Virus record (IMG/VR): IMGVR_UViG_3300036861_000403
Span: 1 to 43,463 of that record
DNA length: 43,463 bases
Source of the DNA: a virus
Reading direction: 5' to 3' (one strand)
Under the pieces are notes generated by a model that was not told where the DNA came from, did not search any database, and was given only the letters and a program-made list of their open reading frames with translations. Positions 37,845 through 43,463 of the stretch are shown here, piece after piece; positions within the stretch are counted from its first letter, which is position 1, and each line of letters starts with the position of its first letter. Made by a program: the position numbers and the translations under genes.

Positions 37845-38869
37845 GTGGTGCGCTCCAACCGAAGCACGCTGAGGGGCTTCGGCACGATCACGCCACCGAA
37901 CCGGCTTTCGAAGTTGACCTCGAACACGAGACCTTTCTGCTCGGGAGGCAGGGCGCGGAGCAACATCGGCGCGATAGCGCGCTGACGGTTCGCGTCCTTC
38001 CGGAAGATCATCACGGCCGGCCCACCTGCTTGGCTGGCAGTCGAGAGGCCGACGTCCCAAGTCCAGTTCGTGATGTACGGATGTGCCTGCTGCAAGAACG
38101 CGAGGATCGTGGTGTCGCTCGGCGCCGTCGTGCTCGCGCGCCGGGTGGTGACGTTCGTCCAAGCCACGAGGTCGAACACCACAGTATTCGGTGTCTCGAC
38201 GCCGTTCGAGCCGATGATCATCGTGTTGATCGCGGTGCTGACGTCCGTGATGATCTGCTCGGCCGTGCCGGCAACCCAGTTCGCTGTTGCAGCATTGAGC
38301 ACGATGATCCCGGGAGCGTTGATGAACCCGTCGAGCCCGGCTGCGAGATCGCCGGAGCGGATGAGGTCGTTCAACGCGAAGTCGTGGCCCTCGCGCGCCG
38401 CGGAGCTCTTCTCGCTCGCGACATCGAACAAGCCTTGCAGCCGCGCGGTGCGCACGTCCTGGGTGGAGAACTGGATCTTGATTCCGAGCGTGTGAATCGC
38501 CCGGAGGTTGTTCCGTCCTTCCAACTCGGCGTACGGCAGATCGGTAGCGTTGTCCGCCACGATCTTCGCGCGCCCGACGTGTCCGAGCTCCTGAAACGAG
38601 TACTCGGTCGCGCCTTCGTCGACGGTCGTGCTGATCGCCACGAACTCGCCGTTCGCCCACTTGGTCTCAGGGTACTCGAACCGAAACAGCTCGCGCAGCG
38701 TCGCGGTCACGAGATGACGTGCGTAAATCCCCGAGCGCACATCCACGATCTCGACGCGCTCCTTGATCCAATCCGCGATGCGCTTGAGCGACGAGCCTTT
38801 GGCTTGGAGCGGCTTGCGCTCGGCTGCGGCTTCGGCCGACTCGGTGCGCTGATAGGTAGTAACTTGCAT
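37841..38869 (-). CDS. Major capsid protein (DUF2184-like)
   Basis: A 342-residue protein. VRSGIYARHLVTATLRELFRFEYPETKW, VSEEG-like GATEYSFQELGHVGRAKIVAD and a C-terminal KGLVFEVNFESRFGGVIVPKPLSVLRL match the DUF2184 group of HK97-fold capsids found in small myophages. It follows the cement gene and has the strong GAGGAGAGG ribosome site expected for the most abundant virion protein. Confidence 0.88.
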   Translation of the reverse strand: MQVTTYQRTESAEAAAERKPLQAKGSSLKRIADWIKERVEIVDVRSGIYARHLVTATLRELFRFEYPETKWANGEFVAISTTVDEGATEYSFQELGHVGRAKIVADNATDLPYAELEGRNNLRAIHTLGIKIQFSTQDVRTARLQGLFDVASEKSSAAREGHDFALNDLIRSGDLAAGLDGFINAPGIIVLNAATANWVAGTAEQIITDVSTAINTMIIGSNGVETPNTVVFDLVAWTNVTTRRASTTAPSDTTILAFLQQAHPYITNWTWDVGLSTASQAGGPAVMIFRKDANRQRAIAPMLLRALPPEQKGLVFEVNFESRFGGVIVPKPLSVLRLERTT

Positions 38870-38879
38870 GGTCCTCTCC

Positions 38880-39698
38880 TCAGCTCGGCCGGTTGACGAT
38901 GACGATACACAGAGCGCCGGCCGCGCCGGTCGATCCGAACCTGGCGCCGGTCATGGCAATGGCCTGCCCGCCGTCCGTGTCGTTGCGTGGGCGGCCCAAC
39001 CCTTCGGGCGAAGCGCCTGGAGCAGTGATGCGCACGAACACGTCCGCACCCTTGACGTGCGCGGTCTCGGCGATGCACACCACCGATCCCTGCCGCAGCA
39101 CGGATAGCACAGTGCCTGGAATCGACGCATCCACGGCGTTGACGTCGCCATTGTTGACGAGCATGTCGACGTTCCTGATCGTGAACCCGATCAAGTCGTC
39201 GTCGAGCGTGCCCGAATCGAGCACGACCGCTGCGTTGTCGGTCGAGCCGTACTGCACAGCCACGCCTACCGGCACATCCGTCCCGCCAGCGCTCTGAGTG
39301 TTCGCAACCACCACGGTCCCGGTGCCGGGGTCCGTTGCGGTCACGGTGTAGACACGGCCATCGTGGAGGAACGTCAACGTAAGGATGCCCGCGCCTCCGC
39401 TGGAAGCAACGGCGATGTTCTGCCAATCGGCCTCCGCATTGATCAGGGCAATCAGCCCATCGCGCACGGCGTCAGCCGTAGTCGCGCCGGGCGGATTGAA
39501 CGTGCTCGTGGCCGTTTCACCGTCCGGCCCGACAGCCGTCACGGTGTAGTCGGCGTCATCGGTCGTGCCGGTGTACGTGACCGTGGTGATCTGCACGAGC
39601 AGTTCGTTGAGGTAGGAATCGATCGCTTGCGGCGCGCCTTCGGCCAGCTGGCCGACGACAAACCGCGGTTGGGTTACGGGATAGGCGTATTGCGGCAT
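38880..39698 (-). CDS. Capsid cement / decoration protein
   Basis: A 272-residue beta-rich protein with Gly/Thr/Asp-rich strands (TDDADYTVTAVGPDGETAT, VYTVTATDPGTGTVVVA) and an N-terminal MPQYAYPVTQPRFVVGQLA. It lies between scaffold and capsid genes, where decoration proteins are found. The start at 39698 is favoured. The AGGAGG ribosome site lies 7 bases before it, but only 1 base before the ATG at 39704. Confidence 0.72.
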   Translation of the reverse strand: MPQYAYPVTQPRFVVGQLAEGAPQAIDSYLNELLVQITTVTYTGTTDDADYTVTAVGPDGETATSTFNPPGATTADAVRDGLIALINAEADWQNIAVASSGGAGILTLTFLHDGRVYTVTATDPGTGTVVVANTQSAGGTDVPVGVAVQYGSTDNAAVVLDSGTLDDDLIGFTIRNVDMLVNNGDVNAVDASIPGTVLSVLRQGSVVCIAETAHVKGADVFVRITAPGASPEGLGRPRNDTDGGQAIAMTGARFGSTGAAGALCIVIVNRPS

Positions 39699-39700
39699 GG

Positions 39701-40453
39701 TCATGCCTCCTTTCGGGCCGGGGCCTGACGGCTCCGCTTGGTCAAGCGATCCATGTACTGCTCGTGGGCGAGATCCGGATCGTCGTCGTCCTCGCGCCCG
39801 AGCGCGGTGTCGAACACCGACTCGGCCAGCTCGTCCGCGTACTCCCCGCGCTTGGCGTGGAGATCCAACGCGGCGTCGTACGCAGCGCGGAGGTAACCCG
39901 GAGTCTTGGCATTGGCGTCGAGCTTCGGTTTGATTGCAGGGTTGACCTCCAACACGACTGCGCGCATGAGCGCTTCATCGGTCTTGCCGGTGGGATCGAG
40001 CGACGGACATACCTCGCGCACGCTCTGGACGAGCGCGACACGAGCATCCACGCGCGCAGCGAACGTCTTTTCTTGCGCCGCCTGCGTAGCCTTGAACGAG
40101 TCGACCTGCGCGCGCAGCTTAATCGCTTCGGCTGAATCGAACGGTCCTGGAGGCACTGCGCCTTGGCCCATCATCTCGGGTTCCTCCTCGGCACCGGCGG
40201 TCTCGGCCGGGTCGCTGGCACCGCTGGCGATCATCTCGCCTGCTTTGCTGATTGCCGCCTCGATCAAGTTGTCGTCGCCGGTATCGAGCGCCGCTTGCAG
40301 CAAGGCGATGATGCCCTCTGCCTGCGCGGCGTCGTCCGTCTTGGCGAGTTCGATCTTGAACGCACCTGCCTTCACAGCATCCAAAACCGTCTGGGCGCCT
40401 GCCTTGACGTCCGGCTTTTTCGCGGGCGCCGCATCTGCTTTCTTCACAGCCAT
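39701..40453 (-). CDS. Nested scaffold protein (internal start)
   Basis: The last 250 codons of the protease gene also read as a separate scaffold from ATG at 40453 (MAVKKADAAPAKK). The codons upstream contain GGAG at the right spacing (6 bases), which is not needed for coding. The junction falls where the protease domain ends. Similar nested protease/scaffold genes are known in lambda (C/Nu3). Both products are expected, the scaffold in excess. Confidence 0.7.
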   Translation of the reverse strand: MAVKKADAAPAKKPDVKAGAQTVLDAVKAGAFKIELAKTDDAAQAEGIIALLQAALDTGDDNLIEAAISKAGEMIASGASDPAETAGAEEEPEMMGQGAVPPGPFDSAEAIKLRAQVDSFKATQAAQEKTFAARVDARVALVQSVREVCPSLDPTGKTDEALMRAVVLEVNPAIKPKLDANAKTPGYLRAAYDAALDLHAKRGEYADELAESVFDTALGREDDDDPDLAHEQYMDRLTKRSRQAPARKEA

Positions 40454-41020
40454 GGTGTTCTCCGTATAAGCGGCACCGTCGCCGCGATTCATGAGTGCGC
40501 ATGCCGGCCCTGCGCGTCCGACGTCCACGATTGCCACGTGGTTGCCGCGAATGTTGGTTTGGACGTACGTATACCCGTCACCCGATTCAGCGCGGAGGAT
40601 CGCGGTATACCCGCACGACAGCTCGCGCTTGCCTTGCTGGATCGCCAGGATCGTCGAAGCGTCCGTCACGAGGATCGACGCGCGCACGAAGTCGCCCTCT
40701 TGTCGCACGTCCGTCCCGACGTGGCCGACCTGGACCTGCTTCACGTTATGGTGATCGACGAAGGATTCGGGATGATTGTTCGTCACCACCGCCTGCCGAA
40801 AGCTTGCCAGCGACTCGTCGGAAAACACTTCGTCTTCGGTACGAAGCTCGCCCCAGCTGTTGCCTTCCGCGTCTTGGTACGTGAACACGCCGGTGCGCGT
40901 CAGCCGTCCTTCGAGGTGGAGGAAGCCGGTATCAGGATCGGGCGTCGCGAGCACACCATCCCCACGCTTGGGGTCGAGGTGGATCGGCGCGACAAGATCG
41001 ACGCGGACTACGCGTTGCAC
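39701..41020 (-). CDS. Prohead protease-scaffold fusion (DUF2213)
   Basis: A 439-residue protein. The N-terminal 180 residues match DUF2213 prohead proteases: GFLHLEGRLTRTGVFTYQD, NNHPESFVDHHN with the likely catalytic His, ELSCGY with the nucleophile Ser, and RGNHVAIVD. The rest is a helical acidic scaffold (DPETAG-like, EEEPEMMGQG, with coiled coil 300-330). In phage assembly the scaffold shapes the prohead and the protease removes it. GTG start overlaps the previous stop by adjacency. Confidence 0.85.
   Translation of the reverse strand: MQRVVRVDLVAPIHLDPKRGDGVLATPDPDTGFLHLEGRLTRTGVFTYQDAEGNSWGELRTEDEVFSDESLASFRQAVVTNNHPESFVDHHNVKQVQVGHVGTDVRQEGDFVRASILVTDASTILAIQQGKRELSCGYTAILRAESGDGYTYVQTNIRGNHVAIVDVGRAGPACALMNRGDGAAYTENTMAVKKADAAPAKKPDVKAGAQTVLDAVKAGAFKIELAKTDDAAQAEGIIALLQAALDTGDDNLIEAAISKAGEMIASGASDPAETAGAEEEPEMMGQGAVPPGPFDSAEAIKLRAQVDSFKATQAAQEKTFAARVDARVALVQSVREVCPSLDPTGKTDEALMRAVVLEVNPAIKPKLDANAKTPGYLRAAYDAALDLHAKRGEYADELAESVFDTALGREDDDDPDLAHEQYMDRLTKRSRQAPARKEA
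40458..40463 (-). promoter_or_regulatory. Internal ribosome site for the nested scaffold
   Basis: GGAGAA lies on the minus strand, with GGAG 6 bases before the internal ATG at 40453, inside the protease coding sequence. It supports independent synthesis of the scaffold protein. Confidence 0.65.
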
Positions 41021-41227
41021 TCAACCCCGGCGCAACACCTCCGACTCAGACTCGAGGTCTACGGCGTCGGTAGTGGGCAGGGCCGCACCCTTTTTACCGC
41101 GGCCTTTTTTGGAGGCGATTGCGGGCGGGGGCGCAAGCTCTTCGAGCGCTTCGGCTTGAGACGCTCGGGCGATCTGACCGGCCGCTTGACGGGCCTTACG
41201 GCGAGCTTCTGCGGGTGTATCGGCCAT
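41021..41227 (-). CDS. Small Lys/Ala-rich hypothetical protein
   Basis: A 68-residue helical and basic protein (EARRKARQAAGQIARASQ, then ASKKGRGKKGAA) with an acidic end. ATG at 41227 is chosen, with TAGGTG upstream. An in-frame GTG at 41236 is possible. It lies between the P-loop protein and protease genes. A capsid-internal or DNA-binding role could fit the charge, but nothing proves it. Confidence 0.55.
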   Translation of the reverse strand: MADTPAEARRKARQAAGQIARASQAEALEELAPPPAIASKKGRGKKGAALPTTDAVDLESESEVLRRG

Positions 41228-41242
41228 GCCAGACACCTACCA

Positions 41243-41608
41243 TCACGCGTACAGGATTTCAACTCCTCGTCGTTCGAGCTCCGGTCGGACCTCGTGCCAC
41301 ACCGTGAGACAACCCTTCGCCATGCGCGCTTGGCCGGGCGAAAGCTCCTGCAGCGGGCGCTCCAGCCAGAACAACCGATCGCACGGCTTGCCCTCGGGAT
41401 GCGCGGCGAGCCACTTGCGCAGCGCGCGCGGGACGGCGACACCTTCGATGACGAAGGGATCGCGCTCATCGAACCACACAGCAGCGGCTTCGCTTGCCTC
41501 ACTCCAGCCGAGATCGATCAGGTTATCGGTGTGGAGCGAGAGTCCAGGGAAGCGTGCGGCGAGCGTGGTCTTGCCGGCGCGCGGGACGCCTGCGATAGCG
41601 ACTCTCAC
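41243..41608 (-). CDS. P-loop kinase-like NTPase
   Basis: A 121-residue protein. The N-terminal strand VAIAGVPRAGKTTLA carries a complete Walker A (GVPRAGKT, residues 7-14). FVIEGVAVPRALRKWL gives a strand-helix like the small-molecule kinase core, and RLFWLERP a third strand. It is short for a full adenylate or shikimate kinase. The substrate may be a nucleotide, polynucleotide or protein. Its place between fibre and prohead protease genes is unexpected for a metabolic enzyme. GTG start with GTGA overlap. Confidence 0.75.
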   Translation of the reverse strand: MRVAIAGVPRAGKTTLAARFPGLSLHTDNLIDLGWSEASEAAAVWFDERDPFVIEGVAVPRALRKWLAAHPEGKPCDRLFWLERPLQELSPGQARMAKGCLTVWHEVRPELERRGVEILYA

Positions 41609-42774
41609 TGATATAGCCCTCGATCGACTGCATCTTGAATCATCGTACCGACGATCTCCCTCAACTGCTCCAAGGTCGCCGCCGATACGTCAAGCGACCG
41701 GTTCACCGCGGCGTTCGTGACCGTGTAGTCGGGAGGCGCGATCGGTGTCTTGCCGCTGAACGCGAAGCCGGTGGCATTGCCCTCGAACAGCACCGTCGCG
41801 CCGTTCTGAAGTTTCACTGGGTTGCCTGTCAGGATGCCGTACCCAGTGTTCTGCACGCTCAGGGTGCCGTTGGCGTTCTCTGGCGTACCACCGGTCCCCG
41901 CGCCGAAGCGAAGAACGGCTGTCGCTGCAAGGAAGCCTGCTCGCCACTCCCCGGTAGTCTGCTGCGTAATCAGGATGCCGTCCTGCGAAACCCCGCCTGA
42001 CTCAGAGGAGCGAAACGTTGCGCTGCCATTCACCTGGAGTGTGTGCAGTGGATCGTTCGTGTCGCCGATCGACAGGGCACCTGAAACGGTCTGCTGTCCA
42101 GCGACGTATGCCTGAACTGCCGCCGCGCCAGCCGGTCGTGCCGCCGCGTTTACCACGAGCGGACCAGTGGAACCGTTGCCGACGATGAGCGCCTGAGGAA
42201 TCTGCACCTCGCCGCCGTCGAGCGCGTTGATCACCGGTATTAGTCCGGTAGAGTCGTTAACCTGAAACGCACCCTTAATGCCGGCAACAATATCTCCGGT
42301 TGCATGGTGCGCCACAACGCTAAAAAAACGACGTTCGGTAGTGCCGTCCGGCCAACCGTCCCCCTCGCGACGACGAACGCGAATGTGAAATTCCGTTACG
42401 AATACACCGGGTGTGATCTCATACTTGGCCTCGATCGAATATCCAGCCGCCACAGCGCCGGCTGCTAACGAGATGGGATATCCAGAATAGTCGCAGTCAT
42501 ACCCCCATTGCCCGACACGGTTCCAGCTACCGCCGCTGTTGACGCTGTGTCCGGAGTCGAAGTTCCACGACTGCCCGACGTCGGCACCGTTAGTTAGAGA
42601 CGATAACTTGAGCGCACGCTCTTTTTCGCCAGACACGCCAAGCAGAGTGGCCTCGTGGTCCACGCCAAACACGTCCGTCTTGCCAAGCGTGCCGAGACCA
42701 ATAAGCTCGTCGCCTACAGCCTCACGCACCGCATGGGCGGCACGCTGCGCGCGTCTGTCTTGAATTAAGGTCAC
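41605..42774 (-). CDS. Fibre-like virion protein
   Basis: A 389-residue protein. The N-terminal 45 residues (QDRRAQRAAHAVREAVG, GLGTLGKTDVFG) resemble those of the gene before it, suggesting a shared attachment domain. The middle is beta-rich and includes aromatic WNRVGQWGYDCDYSGYP. The C-terminal part has repeated LQVNGSATF and SVQNTGYGILTGNPVKLQ segments typical of trimeric fibre shafts, then a short helical end. The GTG at 42774 forms a GTGA junction. A TTG at 42783 could add three residues. Confidence 0.65.
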   Translation of the reverse strand: MTLIQDRRAQRAAHAVREAVGDELIGLGTLGKTDVFGVDHEATLLGVSGEKERALKLSSLTNGADVGQSWNFDSGHSVNSGGSWNRVGQWGYDCDYSGYPISLAAGAVAAGYSIEAKYEITPGVFVTEFHIRVRRREGDGWPDGTTERRFFSVVAHHATGDIVAGIKGAFQVNDSTGLIPVINALDGGEVQIPQALIVGNGSTGPLVVNAAARPAGAAAVQAYVAGQQTVSGALSIGDTNDPLHTLQVNGSATFRSSESGGVSQDGILITQQTTGEWRAGFLAATAVLRFGAGTGGTPENANGTLSVQNTGYGILTGNPVKLQNGATVLFEGNATGFAFSGKTPIAPPDYTVTNAAVNRSLDVSAATLEQLREIVGTMIQDAVDRGLYQ

Positions 42775-43421
42775 GCCATCCAACCGTGTGCGCGCGCGTG
42801 CGCGCGAAGAGCATCATACTTGGCCGCAAGATCAGCAAAGTTGTTGTTGATTTTCACGGGGTCGGCGAGGGTCGCAGTAGTTACATCCACGAGTGTCCCA
42901 TCGACCGTACCACCGGTACTGTCTGTCAATGCCCCACTGTCAGCAGTCTGTGCAGCTGGCGTATGATTAAATACGCCAAGAGTGTTCGTCACAGCTTGAA
43001 ACACCGTAACATTGTTAATCTTGATGGTATGCGCAGAAGACGCGTTGTAGATGTTATCGGTAGCATTCGCTCCAATAACTACATTCGCTCCCGTATCTAC
43101 GCCTATAAGCTGTAAGTCTACAGAACTAAACCGCCCAAAGATGAATTGGTTATTGGTTAACCGTACCGCTCCAACTGTCGCAGGCGTCGCGCCAATCGCA
43201 ACGCTAACGAATCCGGAGGCGTTACCAGAATCGTCAAGCGCCGCGACCGAGTTTTGCAAGAGCTTGCCTGACGCACCATCGAAGCGCGCGACGCGGTTGT
43301 CGTTCGCACTCGCGGGCCCAAGCACGTCTCCCACACCCAAAGTCCCAGGGCCGACAGCCTCCAACAACGAAGCGGTTGCGCGGTCGGCACGCCGCGCGGC
43401 AACGTCGGAGGCTTGGCTCAT
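42771..43421 (-). CDS. Fibre-like virion protein (first late gene), crosses the assembly junction
   Basis: A 216-residue protein. N-terminal RRADRATASLLEAVGPGTLGVGDVLG resembles the following fibre gene. RFDGASGKLLQNS and VIGANATDNIY are typical fibre or shaft sequences. The C-terminal 60 residues are helical (IKINNNFADLAAKYDALRAHARAHG), possibly a trimerising coiled coil. The upstream gene in the circle is the collagen-like lipoprotein (212-637), 9 bases before. No good ribosome site is seen. Confidence 0.65.
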   Translation of the reverse strand: MSQASDVAARRADRATASLLEAVGPGTLGVGDVLGPASANDNRVARFDGASGKLLQNSVAALDDSGNASGFVSVAIGATPATVGAVRLTNNQFIFGRFSSVDLQLIGVDTGANVVIGANATDNIYNASSAHTIKINNVTVFQAVTNTLGVFNHTPAAQTADSGALTDSTGGTVDGTLVDVTTATLADPVKINNNFADLAAKYDALRAHARAHGWMA

Positions 43422-43463
43422 GAGCGAAGTCTACGGGAGCAGGAAGTCCGCAGTCAAGCCATG
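43220..43463. repeat. Terminal direct repeat, right copy
   Basis: This is the right-hand copy of bases 1-244, with the single mismatch at 43336. It contains the 5' part of the gene that starts at 43421 and the last bases of the collagen-like lipoprotein gene that is complete at 212-637. Joining the two copies gives a circle of about 43,219 bp with intact genes across the junction. Confidence 0.93.

Noticed and set aside
40163-41611. Long plus-strand open frame (over 480 codons) opposite the protease/scaffold and P-loop genes
   Set aside because: It lies antisense to well-recognised minus-strand genes, has low-complexity Arg/His/Leu-rich translation and no ribosome site. It is a shadow of GC-rich codon structure.
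1-43463. tRNA or rRNA genes
   Set aside because: No cloverleaf with a recognisable TTCRA arm and CCA-proximal stem was noticed by eye. A tRNAscan-SE run would be needed to exclude one formally.

Overview
This window looks like a complete genome of a virulent, GC-rich, contractile-tailed (myovirus-type) dsDNA phage, assembled as a circle. The first 244 bases recur at the end (1-244 = 43220-43463) with one mismatch, so the unique length is about 43,219 bp and the gene starting at 43421 is continuous with the left edge. The tail sheath, tail tube, spike, gp25-like, J-like and DUF2612-like baseplate proteins define the tail type. The capsid, cement and DUF2213 protease/scaffold resemble the lineage of small myophages such as cyanophage Pam3 and Pseudomonas phage E217. 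Lipoboxes, a holin/endolysin cassette and spanin-like proteins suggest a Gram-negative, high-GC host. The host cannot be named from sequence alone. No integrase catalytic domain or lysogeny repressor module is visible.

Layout. Transcription diverges from a control region near 6.66-6.75 kb. Rightward (6745-16242) runs an early/replication operon: two AT-richer genes of unknown function, a Cas4/RecB-like nuclease with an AT-hook, an SF2 helicase, a putative ssDNA-binding protein, a family A DNA polymerase with proofreading domain, a RuvC-like resolvase, an integrase-arm/GIY-YIG fusion, then small accessory genes including a dATP/dGTP-diphosphohydrolase-like one. Leftward come a ribbon-helix-helix protein, a primase-helicase, a TerS-like protein, small regulators, a Dam-type methyltransferase with an XRE regulator, and small membrane proteins and a collagen-like lipoprotein. 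The leftward unit then crosses the circle junction into the late genes (43421 to 16250): two fibre-like proteins, a P-loop kinase-like protein, protease/scaffold, cement, major capsid, head-tail connectors, sheath, tube, tail chaperones, tape measure, baseplate, TerL, portal, a receiver-domain protein and lysis genes. The two transcription units converge at 16242/16250 with only 7 bp between stop codons.

Most genes are translationally coupled through ATGA, GTGA, TGATG or TAATG junctions. Several predicted promoters place the transcription start at or within a few bases of the start codon, suggesting leaderless mRNAs. Two share a conserved upstream element. An 81-bp set of nested inverted repeats, all centred on 3959, covers the promoter upstream of the TerS-like gene.

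The most unusual elements are a phage-encoded response-regulator receiver protein beside the lysis genes, an integrase arm domain fused to a GIY-YIG-type nuclease, the nested palindrome, and TerL plus portal placed after the baseplate genes rather than before the capsid. All functional names come from motif recognition by eye. No database search was run.
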